A stretch of 64,000 nucleotides of DNA from Catellatospora paridis (GCF_009720365.1 NZ_ML769317.1:216474-280473), one strand, 5' to 3'; shown: positions 33,235 through 41,681, counted from the first letter of the stretch. Notes: generated by a model not told the origin, from the sequence alone. A program made the numbers and translations.

Positions 33235-33759
33235 TCAGGCGGCCTTGAGGTTGCTTCGCAAGGCGCACAGCGCATAGTGGGTCCGCGACTTCACCGTGCC
33301 GACCGGCATGCCCAGTCGACCCGCGACCTCCTTCGGGGACCGCCCGACCAGGTACACCTCGCACAGCAGGCTGCGCTGCGCCGGGCTCAGCCGGCCGAGC
33401 GCCTGCCGGACGGCGTACGACGCCAGCGCGGTGCCGGTGGTGTCGTCCCGGCCGGGGATCCAGGTCATGTCGACGAGATGGACTTCAGCCGGGCGGCTGA
33501 GCCGCAGCCGCACGCCGTCGATGACGAGCCGCCGCGCGACGGTCAGCAGCCACCGGCGGGCGGCACCGGCCTCACCCGGCACCGCGTCGAGGTGCCGCCA
33601 CGCCCGCAGCATCGTCTCCTGCAGCAGGTCCTCGGCGGTCTGCCGCTGGCCGTGGGTCAGCACGAGCAGCAGGCCCAGCACGGCACGGGCGTGGTCCGTA
33701 TGCAGCGCGGTCATCCGCTCGGCCGCGGTGGCCGTCGTCTCGTCGGGTGCCAGCAGCAC
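33235..33759 (-). CDS. ECF-type RNA polymerase sigma factor
   Basis: 174 residues from a GTG preceded by GGAGG at 6 nt, which decides the start; the longer frame to 33861 reads through the promoter. Region 2 is seen in HARAVLGLLLVLTHGQRQTAEDLLQETMLRAWRHLD. Region 4 is LGRLSPAQRSLLCEVYLVGRSPKEVAGRLGMPVGTVKSRTHYALCALRSNL. No anti-sigma gene is adjacent; the next gene on the transcript is the full-length SARP. In relatives the control often comes from a zinc-type anti-sigma encoded elsewhere. Its promoter bears four 11-bp-spaced SARP-like repeats. A SARP to sigma-factor relay, parallel to AfsR acting on the small afsS gene, is therefore suggested (inference). Confidence 0.9.
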   Translation of the reverse strand: MLLAPDETTATAAERMTALHTDHARAVLGLLLVLTHGQRQTAEDLLQETMLRAWRHLDAVPGEAGAARRWLLTVARRLVIDGVRLRLSRPAEVHLVDMTWIPGRDDTTGTALASYAVRQALGRLSPAQRSLLCEVYLVGRSPKEVAGRLGMPVGTVKSRTHYALCALRSNLKAA

Positions 33760-33802
33760 GGTATTCCTCCCACAGGCAGGAACAACGGGTGATCGAGGCA
33801 CG

Positions 33803-33854
33803 AGCCTAGGGATGATCGATGCGATTGGACTGACGCACGAGTGCCGATTCAGTG
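33803..33854 (-). promoter_or_regulatory. SARP-type promoter site 4, upstream of ECF sigma gene
   Basis: On the minus strand CACTG (33850-33854), CACTC (33839-33843), CAGTC (33828-33832) and a degenerate CATCG (33817-33821) are each 11 bp apart. Then come 8 bp and TAGGCT (33803-33808). The distance from last repeat to -10 is identical to sites 1-3, with one extra repeat. Confidence 0.65.
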
Positions 33855-33942
33855 CCGTCACCCAGCGCCGTCGCCAACGGACGCGACGTGACCGGCCGCC
33901 AGGTGCGCGGGTGCGGCCGAAGCATCGGTCGGCGCGGTACGG

Positions 33943-35817
33943 CTACCTGACGGCCCCGTGGAACTGCAGGCAGCGCAGCTGCGCGGCGGCGCGTTCGGCC
34001 GGGCTGTCGGTCTCCTCGCCAAGCTGGTCGGCATAGGCCGCCAGCAGCTCGTGGGTGCGGTAGCGGCCAGGCAGGTCCTCGCTGATCAGATGCGCGCGGC
34101 TCAGCTCGCCGATCAGCGCCTGCCCGCTGCGTGGTGCGACGCCGGCCAGCGCCGCCGCGGCGGCGATCGAGAAGTCGGGACCGGGATGGATCGGCAGCAG
34201 CCGGAACAGCCGGGCGGCCGGGGCGGACAGCGCCTGATAGGACCAGGAGAAGACGGCGCGCAGCCCGGTCTGCGGGTCGTCACCGTCGAACCCGTCCAGG
34301 CCTTCAGGTGTGCCTGCCAGCTCCGCGGCGACCTGCGCGAGCGGCGTGGGTGGCAGGCTCGCCGTACGGGCGGCGACCACGGCCAGCGCCAGCGGCAGCC
34401 GCCCGCAGCCCGCGACGGCGGCGTCGACCGCGGCCGGGTCCACTGCGCCGCGGCCCGCGCCGAGCATCCCCAGCAGCATCGACCGGGCCTCGCCGACGCT
34501 GGGCAGGCCGACCGGCAACGGGTGCGCGCCGGCCGCGGTCAGCAGGGTGCTCAACCTGCTGCGGCTGGTGACGATCACCAGGCAGTCCGGGGTGCCCGGC
34601 AGCAGATGCCGGACCTGCTCGGCGTCGCGGCAGTTGTCGAGCACGACCAGCACCCGCCGGCCCGCGAGCCTGCTGCGATACAGGCCCGCCTGGGCGTGCA
34701 GCTCGGCGGGAATGCCCTCCCGGGGCACCCCGAGCGAGCCGAGGAAGCCGCGTAGCGCCTCGGCCGGGCTCATCACCGGCTCCCGCCCGTATCCGCGCAG
34801 GTCGACGTACAACTGCCCGTCGGGGTAGCCGGCGGCGAACCCGTGGGCGAGGTGGACGGCGAGGGCGGACTTGCCGATCCCGGGCATGCCGTCGACCGCG
34901 AGCACCGTCGGCCCGCCCGGGCGCGCGACCGCCGCGCGGGCGTCGGCGAGCAGCTCGTCCCGGCCGCTGAAGGCGGGCAGGTCCGGCGGCAACTGTGCGG
35001 GCCGGGGGAGTGCAGCCGGCGCCTCGGCACGCGCCGGCTGGGTGCGCTGGTGCAGCAGCCGGTCGTACGCCTCCCGCAGCTCCTCGCCCGGTTCGACGCC
35101 CAGCTCGTCGGACAGCCGCCGCCGCACCAGCCGGTACATCTCGACGGCTTCGGCCTGGCGGCCGTCGGCGGCCAGCGCCAACAGCAGCCGGCTCTGCAGC
35201 GACTCGTCGAGCGGGTGCTGCTCGGCGGCCTGCCGCAGCGGCGACAGCACCGCGCTCAGCCGGCCGCAGCGCTCGGCGGCGTCGGCAGCCTCGCGCACGG
35301 CGTGGGCGCGTTCAGCCTCCACGGCGAGGAAAGCCGGATGCCGGCGGGACGCCGGTTCCAGGCCCGCGGCGCAGCGGCCGCGCCACAGCCGCAGCCCGGC
35401 CAGCGAATGCCGCAGCGCCGACACCGGGTCTGCGTCGTGCATGGCCCGGCTCGCCAGCCGGCTCAACGACCGGAACTTCAGCAGGTCCAAGGATTGCTCG
35501 TCGGCGCGCAGCCGGTAGCTCGTGAGCTCCCGGACGATGTGCCGGCCCGTGGCACGCGTGGGCAGGCCGGGTTCGAGCAGCCGCCGCAGTTCCCCGATGT
35601 GCCGGTGCACGACGTTCACGGAGCTGGCCGGGGCCTGCTCGTCCCAGAGCAGGTCGACCAGCTCGGCCACCGACACCGGTGCACCGGCCCGGGCCAGCAA
35701 CAACGCCAGCACCAGCCGCTGCTGGCGGGTGCCCAGAGGCAGCTCGGCGCCGGCGCGGACGATCATGATCGAGCCGAGCACCGAAAAGCCGACCGCCTCA
35801 CCCGCTTCCGCCTGCAC
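33943..35817 (-). CDS. SARP-NB-ARC regulator without TPR region
   Basis: 624 residues. An intact SARP half (LPLGTRQQRLVLALLLARAG, SSVNVVHRHIGELRRLLE; activation domain about 110-255) is joined to NB-ARC with Walker A DGMPGIGKSALAVHL, Walker B RRVLVVLDNCRD, LVIVTSRSRL and CGRLPLALAVVAARTASLP. Then come FSWSYQALSAPAARLFRLLPI and the winged-helix segment YRTHELLAAYADQLGEETDSPAERAAAQLR. It stops there, 300 residues short of the AfsR-like paralogue at 30348, so the TPR sensor is missing. The three SARPs form a graded series: complete, lacking TPR, and cut within NB-ARC. The DUF1801 gene lies 36 bp upstream on the same strand and may be co-transcribed. Confidence 0.88.
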   Translation of the reverse strand: MQAEAGEAVGFSVLGSIMIVRAGAELPLGTRQQRLVLALLLARAGAPVSVAELVDLLWDEQAPASSVNVVHRHIGELRRLLEPGLPTRATGRHIVRELTSYRLRADEQSLDLLKFRSLSRLASRAMHDADPVSALRHSLAGLRLWRGRCAAGLEPASRRHPAFLAVEAERAHAVREAADAAERCGRLSAVLSPLRQAAEQHPLDESLQSRLLLALAADGRQAEAVEMYRLVRRRLSDELGVEPGEELREAYDRLLHQRTQPARAEAPAALPRPAQLPPDLPAFSGRDELLADARAAVARPGGPTVLAVDGMPGIGKSALAVHLAHGFAAGYPDGQLYVDLRGYGREPVMSPAEALRGFLGSLGVPREGIPAELHAQAGLYRSRLAGRRVLVVLDNCRDAEQVRHLLPGTPDCLVIVTSRSRLSTLLTAAGAHPLPVGLPSVGEARSMLLGMLGAGRGAVDPAAVDAAVAGCGRLPLALAVVAARTASLPPTPLAQVAAELAGTPEGLDGFDGDDPQTGLRAVFSWSYQALSAPAARLFRLLPIHPGPDFSIAAAAALAGVAPRSGQALIGELSRAHLISEDLPGRYRTHELLAAYADQLGEETDSPAERAAAQLRCLQFHGAVR

Positions 35818-35853
35818 AGCGGCAACGGTAACCGGCCGGGCACATCCTGGCAG

Positions 35854-36198
35854 CTACAGGGCAGTTACGGTCTCCGCCAGGACGCGGGAAAGTGCGCCGT
35901 AGTCGACGGTCTGCCCATCCTTGATATCGACGGCTTTGCGTTCGCCGTTGCCCAAAGACCGAAGGAAGCCCTTGATCTCCGCAACGTTCGTCGCGTTGAA
36001 CACCATGAACGAGACCTTGTCCTTGGCCACCGCGATGACGGCCGCGTAGTGCCCGTTCTTGAGGTAGTGCGGCTTGCCGTACTGGAGCCGCTCCTCGACA
36101 CCGGGAACGGTCTGACCGACCATCGCACGTAGTTTCTCGCACACGTCGATCTGCCACGGCTGTTGCTTGTTGATGTACTGGGTGACCTCGTCGCTCAC
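35854..36198 (-). CDS. DUF1801 (YdhG-like) domain protein
   Basis: 114 residues from a GTG with AAGGAG 6 nt upstream. The sequence VTQYINKQQPWQIDVCEKLRAMVGQTVPGVEERLQYGKPHYLKNGHYAAV is characteristic of the small DUF1801/YdhG fold (iron-chaperone/frataxin-like by structure, function unproven). A longer frame running to 37218 is a shadow of the acyltransferase gene. It precedes the TPR-less SARP gene by 36 bp on the same strand. Confidence 0.85.
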   Translation of the reverse strand: MSDEVTQYINKQQPWQIDVCEKLRAMVGQTVPGVEERLQYGKPHYLKNGHYAAVIAVAKDKVSFMVFNATNVAEIKGFLRSLGNGERKAVDIKDGQTVDYGALSRVLAETVTAL

Positions 36199-36363
36199 GG
36201 TCTTCTCCTTCATCGTCCTCGCCGGAAACGAAGATCGGTGTCCAGACCGACGCGCATCGCCGGGCTGATCTCGTCGTAGATCCGGACCGTACCGGTCGTC
36301 ACCGACAAGAGTCCCGGCTACAACGCCTGGAACTACCCGCGCAGATGCGAAATGATCTCCGCT

Positions 36364-37947
36364 ATGAGTGAGTTCGACTTCTGCCCGTGGATGTTCGCCG
36401 ACGACGCCACACCGGACGAACGCGACGCGCAGCTCGCCTACCAGCGCGGGCTGCCCGGCCTGCGGTCCGCGGGCGAGCGGACGTACGTCTCCCCGCTCGC
36501 CGCGATCCACCAGGCCGACCTCGCGCTCGGCGCGGACTCCTACATCGCCGCGCACGTCTACCTCACCGGCGAGGTCCAGCTCGGCGACCACACGAGCCTC
36601 AATCCCTACGCCGTCGTACGCGGCCCGGTGTGCCTCGGCTCCGGAGTGCGCATCGGCGCGCACGCCTCCCTCGTGGGCTTCAACCACTCCACCGACGCCG
36701 ACGCGCCGATACACTCCCAGCCCATCGTGGCCAAGGGCATAGTCGTCGGCGACGACGTGTGGATCGGGTCGAACGCCATCATCCTCGACGGCGTCACCGT
36801 CGGCGAGCACAGCATCATCGGCGCGGGTGCGGTCGTCACCAAGGACGTCCCCGCCTGGTCGGTGATGGTCGGCAACCCCGCCCGCCGCGTACGCGACCGC
36901 CGCGACCAGACCCGCACCGGCGGCCTGACCCCGCAACTCGCCGACTTCGCCGCACAAGCCCGTGACCAGGCCCCACAGGTGCTGGACCGGTACCGGACCG
37001 GTGACACGTTCACCGACCAGCCCGCGGCCGCGCCCACCGTGCGAGCCGTCTGCGACGCGATCGAGATCGCAGACCTGCTGCTGAACGCCCCTCCGCCCCA
37101 GACCGACCGGGACGAACTCGTCCACCGGCTCGCCGCCCTGCAGGATCCGGCCACCGGACTCATCCCCGAACTCGGCGAGACCGGCCGGCCGAGCCTCGAC
37201 AGCGGCTCGGCGTACCACGTCCTGTCCGTGGGATATGCCCTGGACCTGCTCGGCGCCCAGCTACCGCATCCGATCGAAGCCGTGCGCATGGACCCGTCCC
37301 GGCTGGTGGCGGAGCTGGACGGACTGCCGTGGGCGCAGCGGGCCTGGAGCGCGGGCGACTGGGTCGACATCCTCGCCACCGGACTGCATTGGAACCGCAG
37401 GCTGTTCGACCAGCACGAGCCGACCGAGACGCTGTTCGGCTGGCTGCTCACCAGGCAGGACGCCTTCACCGGGCTGTGGGGCAGCCCGAGCGCGGAGGAG
37501 GGTTGGCGGCAGCCGGTCAACGGCTACTACCGGCTCACCCGCGGCACGTTCGCCCAGTTCGGCCTGCCCGTGCCGCGCCCCGAGCAGACGATCGACACCG
37601 TGCTGGCCCACGCCCGCGACGGCCGGTTCTTCGCCGACGGGCGCGGCACCGCCTGCGACGTGCTCGACGTGATCCACCCGCTGTGGCTCTGCGGCCGGCA
37701 GACCGGCCACCGGCGTGCCGAGGTGCAGGCGTGGGCACGTGACCGGCTCGCCGCGACCCTGCCGCGCTGGCAAACCGGAGCCGGCTTCGCCTTCAGCCCC
37801 GCGCCCACCACCGGGGCCGAACACCTGCCCAGCCTCCAGGGGACGGAGATGTGGCTGGCGATCATCTGGCTGCTCGCGGACGTGCTGGGCGAAAGCGGAG
37901 CACTGGGCTACCGCCCCCGGGGCGTCCACCGACCCGAACCCGCGTGA
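36364..37947 (+). CDS. Hexapeptide-repeat acyltransferase fused to a C-terminal helical domain
   Basis: 527 residues from the ATG at 36364 (MSEFDF). Residues ~40-185 form a left-handed beta-helix of the LbetaH class: IHQADLALGADSYIAAHVYLTGEVQLGDHTSLNPY, then DDVWIGSNAIILDGVTVGEHSIIGAGAVVTKDVPAWSVMVGNPARRVRD, the classic maltose/galactoside acetyltransferase ending. The C-terminal ~300 residues are helix-rich with repeated Trp/Asp/Gly segments (LQDPATGLIPELGE, TRQDAFTGLWGSPSAEEGWRQPVNGYYRL) that resemble an alpha/alpha toroid. This domain is of unknown role and may bind or act on a glycan. No glycan cluster surrounds it, so the acceptor is unknown. Confidence 0.8.
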   Translation: MSEFDFCPWMFADDATPDERDAQLAYQRGLPGLRSAGERTYVSPLAAIHQADLALGADSYIAAHVYLTGEVQLGDHTSLNPYAVVRGPVCLGSGVRIGAHASLVGFNHSTDADAPIHSQPIVAKGIVVGDDVWIGSNAIILDGVTVGEHSIIGAGAVVTKDVPAWSVMVGNPARRVRDRRDQTRTGGLTPQLADFAAQARDQAPQVLDRYRTGDTFTDQPAAAPTVRAVCDAIEIADLLLNAPPPQTDRDELVHRLAALQDPATGLIPELGETGRPSLDSGSAYHVLSVGYALDLLGAQLPHPIEAVRMDPSRLVAELDGLPWAQRAWSAGDWVDILATGLHWNRRLFDQHEPTETLFGWLLTRQDAFTGLWGSPSAEEGWRQPVNGYYRLTRGTFAQFGLPVPRPEQTIDTVLAHARDGRFFADGRGTACDVLDVIHPLWLCGRQTGHRRAEVQAWARDRLAATLPRWQTGAGFAFSPAPTTGAEHLPSLQGTEMWLAIIWLLADVLGESGALGYRPRGVHRPEPA

Positions 37948-37984
37948 TCCGACAGTCAGGCCCGCCAAACGCGGTGGGCGCGGC

Positions 37985-38653
37985 TCAGTCGATCCCGTCG
38001 AGCACCGCGGCCAACGGCCCGGGCAGGGCATCGCGGCTCAACGCCGCCTCGGTGAGCAGCCGCGCGTAGCGCAGATTGCGGCGCGACCCCGCGCGCAGGA
38101 ACCGCCACATCTGCCGCTCGGGCTCCTGACCGCGCCACGCGGGCTGGCCCTGCAAGGTCTGAAAAGACCCCAGGTCGCCTTGCGAGTCGAACAGGGCCTC
38201 GACCCCTGCCGTGCCCACCGCGCGGATCAGCTCCCCTTCGAGGTCGTCGACGCAGACATGAAACCCGAGGACGGCCATGTCGGCGCGGGTGCGGGGCGCG
38301 CCGACCCCGGCGGCGACCAGCGCACGCCGGAAGATCTCCTCCTCGCGCACGTCGCACAGGCCGGCCAGGCGCACCCGGGCCGTCCGCGGGCCGAGCTCGG
38401 TCAGGTAGCGGCCGATGGCGTGCGCCCCACCGATCGGCACGACCACGACACGTTCGGCTTCGAGATCACGGCCGCGACCCGCCGCGGCCGTCTCCAGCGC
38501 GATCTGGTCGCTGAGACCCTCGACCAGGACCAGGGCCACGGCATCGCCGATCCTCGCCTGAGCATCGGCAAGCGCCCGAGTCGTGGCGTCCGGGCCGCTG
38601 TCGTAGCCGTCGAGCGCCTTACGGGCCAGCTCACGGCGTTGCGCGAGATCCAT
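37985..38653 (-). CDS. Stand-alone TOPRIM-domain protein (OLD-nuclease-like)
   Basis: 222 residues from the ATG at 38653 (MDLAQRREL); the longer frame to 38821 is Arg-rich and rejected. The TOPRIM core is seen in VALVLVEGLSDQIALETAA (conserved Glu), VVVVPIGGAHAIGRYLTEL and the acidic RLAGLCDVREEEIFRRAL, with a further acidic FHVCVDDLEGELIRAV. This is the nucleotidyl transferase/hydrolase domain as found at the C terminus of OLD-family nucleases, but the ABC-type ATPase part is absent here and no partner ATPase gene is adjacent. The role is unknown; DNA repair or defence is possible. Confidence 0.75.
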   Translation of the reverse strand: MDLAQRRELARKALDGYDSGPDATTRALADAQARIGDAVALVLVEGLSDQIALETAAAGRGRDLEAERVVVVPIGGAHAIGRYLTELGPRTARVRLAGLCDVREEEIFRRALVAAGVGAPRTRADMAVLGFHVCVDDLEGELIRAVGTAGVEALFDSQGDLGSFQTLQGQPAWRGQEPERQMWRFLRAGSRRNLRYARLLTEAALSRDALPGPLAAVLDGID

Positions 38654-38857
38654 GATGGGTTCCGTCGGTCGGCGATGTCGGGCGGGTCGGCGGCCCACCA
38701 CGCGTCTGCCGTCGCCACACCGATCGGTCCGAGCCCGGCGAACACGACAGCGCGCAGGTGGCGGCCACCGTGGCCATACTCGCCGAGGCGCACCGCGGCG
38801 ACAACCGAATAAGGTGCGCAATCCTCGCGGACGACCGCCGACGGCGACGACGGGCGG

Positions 38858-39685
38858 TCAGGCCACGTCGGCCGGGCGGGCGGCGGCGCGCCGCGGCGGC
38901 CACGGGACGATCGGCGAGGTGACCGCCCGGTAGTCGGCGTACTCCGGGTAGCGGGACAGGGTGATGCTCTCGGTGAAGATCGTCGAGCCGACGAACAGCG
39001 CGGTGAGCAGCGCCGGGCCGACGGCCGTCCACTGCAGCACCGAACCGGCCGCGGCGGCGCCGAAGCCGAACACCACCCACCACTGGGCCTGTTCGAAGAA
39101 GTAGTTGGGGTGGCGCGAGTAGCGGAACAGCCCGGTGCGCATGAACCGCGACTGCGGCGCCCGGCCCTCGGCGAGCGCGGCGTGCTTGCGCCGGTGGAAG
39201 TCCCACTGCTGCTGGTCGGCGACCGTCTCCCCGACGAGCAACCCCAGGAACAGCACTGTCAGCGCCGCGTCGACCGCGCCGAACGAGCCCGGGTGGATCA
39301 GCGCCGTGTACGCCGGCAGGCTGATCAGCAGCAGGATGATGTTCTGATACACGGTGATGAACAGCAGGTTGAACAGCTGGAACTGCCACCGCGACAGCCG
39401 AGCGCGCAGGATCGGCCAGCGGTAGTCCTCGCCGCCGGGGGCGTAGCCGCCGCGCCGCGCGAAGTTGAACGTCAGCCGGGCGCCCCACAGCAGCACCAGC
39501 ACCGCGAGCACGTTCAGCCGGGCGTCGGCGAAGCCGGCCGAGGCCGCGAAGACGCCGACGTACACCACCGGGACGATCGACCAGATCCGGTCCACCCACG
39601 AATGCTCGCCGCTGACCAGGGAGGCGAGCCAGGTCGCGGCACACGTGGCCACGCAGATCCACGCGCAGACGATGAGGGCGTCCAT
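38858..39685 (-). CDS. DUF1295 membrane protein (steroid 5-alpha-reductase-like)
   Basis: 275 residues from the ATG at 39685, with six or seven hydrophobic segments. The marker sequences WVDRIWSIVPVVYVG, WGARLTFNFARRGGYAPGGEDYRWPILR and TGLFRYSRHPNYFFEQAQWWVVFGFG, with the late PEYADYRAVTSPIVPWPP, are those of the DUF1295/3-oxo-5-alpha-steroid 4-dehydrogenase C-terminal family. Members are NADPH-dependent lipid reductases or isoprenyl methyltransferase relatives. The substrate is not known. It stands alone between the TOPRIM gene and the pectate lyase gene. Confidence 0.85.
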   Translation of the reverse strand: MDALIVCAWICVATCAATWLASLVSGEHSWVDRIWSIVPVVYVGVFAASAGFADARLNVLAVLVLLWGARLTFNFARRGGYAPGGEDYRWPILRARLSRWQFQLFNLLFITVYQNIILLLISLPAYTALIHPGSFGAVDAALTVLFLGLLVGETVADQQQWDFHRRKHAALAEGRAPQSRFMRTGLFRYSRHPNYFFEQAQWWVVFGFGAAAAGSVLQWTAVGPALLTALFVGSTIFTESITLSRYPEYADYRAVTSPIVPWPPRRAAARPADVA

Positions 39686-39824
39686 GATCGGGGACTGTAG
39701 CGGGCCACGTTCCGCCTGGATACCAGCCGTGAAGCCAGTAGCTGTCGACCGAGAAGAGGCAGGGCCCCCGGTCACGCGTGCGGCGACCGCCGCACCGTGA
39801 TCGAAGGCCCTGCCCCAGCGGACG

Positions 39825-41681
39825 CTACGGCGTGACCACCGCGCCGCCGAGCGTCACCACCAGCCGGCCGTCGGAAGCGAACGACCAGCCCAGGGAGCCG
39901 CTGAGACCGGAGCACCGGGATCCGTTCGTGCCGGACCAGAACTGGTTCGAGCTGTCGGAGTTGCCGATGATCCGGTCGTTCGTGCCACTGCTGGAACGGC
40001 ACGAGGTGTTGTTGCGGAACACCGACGTGCCGGCGTCGAAGGAGAAGTTGCGCTCGTCGTTGTCGATGCTGATGTTGTTCGACACCGTCATCGAGCCCGG
40101 GTTGCTGTTGTAGGTGAACCCGTGCTTGCCGTTGTTGAAGGCGATGTTGCGCCGCACGATGTGGTTCACGCCGATGTCCTCGCCGCCCAGCTTGTAGCCG
40201 TTGCGGTCGCCCGCGCCGGCCTGGCCGCCGTTGCTGAGCGTGCCGTTGTTGAAGGCGATCGAGTCCTCGATCGTCACCACACCGATCGGCCCGGTGTCGG
40301 TCTTGGTGTACAGGTCCCAGCCGTCGTCGATGTTGTTGTGCGATACGGCGTACCGGAACACGTTGCCCGAACCGACGGTCAGCTTCGCGGCGAAGCCGTC
40401 GGCGTCCTCACCGTCGGAGTCGGCGTTGTCGTGCGACTCCGCGCTCAGGATGAGGTTGTTGGCCGGCCACTGGCTCTGCGGCGTGCTGGACAGGGTCCGC
40501 GACAACTGCAGGCCGGTGTCGCGGTTGAAGCGCGTGATCGTGCGCTCGAAGACGTTGTTGCTGCCTCCGACGAAGATCCCGTTGTCGCCGGCCCGCTCGA
40601 CGACGACGCCGTACACATGCCAGTAGTTGCCGTTCACGGCCAGGCCGCGGTTGGCGGGGTCCTCGGCCTGGGCGGAGAAGTTCAACACCGGAGTCTCGCC
40701 CTGGTACGCCGAGATCTTCTTCAGCGCGCCCGAGGCACCGTTGTTACCGGTCTCGACGGTCACCGTGGAGGAGAAGTTGTACGTCCCACCGCGCATGAAG
40801 ATCGTTCCGCCGGCGGTCACCCGGGTGATCGCCGAAGCGAGCGTCGTCGGGCTCGCCAGGGTGCCGGCCGCGCTCGCGCTGCCGTTGGGCGCCACGTAAA
40901 GCGTGCCGGCCGGTGGCTGGCTGACGCTGGGGGAGGGCGACGCGCTCGACGGCGACGGGGACGCGCTCGACGGTGACGGCGAAGCGCTGCTCGGCGACGG
41001 CGACGCGGTGCTGGCCGAGGGCGCCGGGGTGCTGGGCGGGGTGGTGACGGTGTCGGTCACGCTGACGTCGTCGAAGCGGGCGCTGGCGTAGCCGGTGAAC
41101 AGTCCGATCCGGCCGGCGGCGATCGCGGTGCTGGTGGCCGTGCCGACGAGCGTGCCGTCGACGTAGCCGCTGATCGTCGAGCCGCTGGTGGTGATCCGCA
41201 GGGTGTACCAGGTGCCGGTCGACACGGTCCGGGATAGACCTGCCAGGACCGTGATCGCGCTGCCGTTCATGTACTGCAGCTCGACCCGGTTGCCGCCGGT
41301 CAGCGCGAGCCGGTACATGGCGGTGGCGCCGCTGGACCGCGCCGCCAGCGCCGCGACACCGCCGGAGCCGAACGCCAGCGGCTTCACCCGGGCCTGGACG
41401 GTGTAGTTCGTCCAGCTGCTGGAACCGGCGAACTGGCGGGCCCGGTCGGTGGTCGTGCTGGCCTGCTGGAAGACCTGGGATCCGTCGGCGACGACGGTCC
41501 AGTCGCCGCCGGACTTCGACCAGCCGCTGGCGCCGGCTTCGAAGTCCGCGCTGAACAGCGTCGCGGCGCTGGCGGGAGTCGTCAGCACGGTGCCTGCGAT
41601 GACGGTCAGTGCGGCCGCGGCCGCCGCGGTGACCAGTGCGGCGAGGCGGCCGCGCCGGCGGGGGAGTGGGTGCAGTTTCAT
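39825..41681 (-). CDS. Secreted family-9-like pectate lyase with N-terminal carbohydrate-binding-type domain
   Basis: 618 residues from the ATG at 41681 (MKLHPLPRR). The signal peptide ends PASAAT (about 38). Residues 40-215 are a LamG/DUF1080-like beta-sandwich (LFSADFEAGASGWSKSGGDW). A Ser-Pro linker follows, encoded by a 21-bp tandem repeat. The C-terminal ~380 residues are a right-handed beta-helix starting TLYVAPNGSASAAGTLASPTTLASAI. The motif ADSDGEDADGFAAKLTVGSGN and SHNNIDDGWDLYTK match the calcium-binding acidic cluster and catalytic lysine of PL9 lyases. It would cleave polygalacturonate outside the cell by beta-elimination. The promoter carries a LacI-like palindrome at the start point. 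Confidence 0.88.
   Translation of the reverse strand: MKLHPLPRRRGRLAALVTAAAAAALTVIAGTVLTTPASAATLFSADFEAGASGWSKSGGDWTVVADGSQVFQQASTTTDRARQFAGSSSWTNYTVQARVKPLAFGSGGVAALAARSSGATAMYRLALTGGNRVELQYMNGSAITVLAGLSRTVSTGTWYTLRITTSGSTISGYVDGTLVGTATSTAIAAGRIGLFTGYASARFDDVSVTDTVTTPPSTPAPSASTASPSPSSASPSPSSASPSPSSASPSPSVSQPPAGTLYVAPNGSASAAGTLASPTTLASAITRVTAGGTIFMRGGTYNFSSTVTVETGNNGASGALKKISAYQGETPVLNFSAQAEDPANRGLAVNGNYWHVYGVVVERAGDNGIFVGGSNNVFERTITRFNRDTGLQLSRTLSSTPQSQWPANNLILSAESHDNADSDGEDADGFAAKLTVGSGNVFRYAVSHNNIDDGWDLYTKTDTGPIGVVTIEDSIAFNNGTLSNGGQAGAGDRNGYKLGGEDIGVNHIVRRNIAFNNGKHGFTYNSNPGSMTVSNNISIDNDERNFSFDAGTSVFRNNTSCRSSSGTNDRIIGNSDSSNQFWSGTNGSRCSGLSGSLGWSFASDGRLVVTLGGAVVTP
40939..41022. repeat. 21-bp tandem repeat encoding the Ser-Pro linker of the pectate lyase
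   Basis: About four units of 21 bp begin at 40939, 40960, 40981 and 41002, coding for the heptad SPSPSSA on the minus strand. Such repeats vary in copy number between strains and adjust linker length. Confidence 0.85.

Noticed and set aside
30405..33248. 947-codon plus-strand open frame
   Set aside because: Antisense to the full-length SARP-STAND gene; Arg/Gln/Pro-rich and motif-free.
36199..37218. Minus-strand extension of the DUF1801 frame to 454 codons
   Set aside because: AAGGAG and GTG at 36198 fix a compact 114-residue protein; the extension is antisense to the acyltransferase gene.
40939..41022. 21-bp repeats considered as a CRISPR-like array
   Set aside because: The units are contiguous, without spacers, in frame, and encode a Ser-Pro linker.
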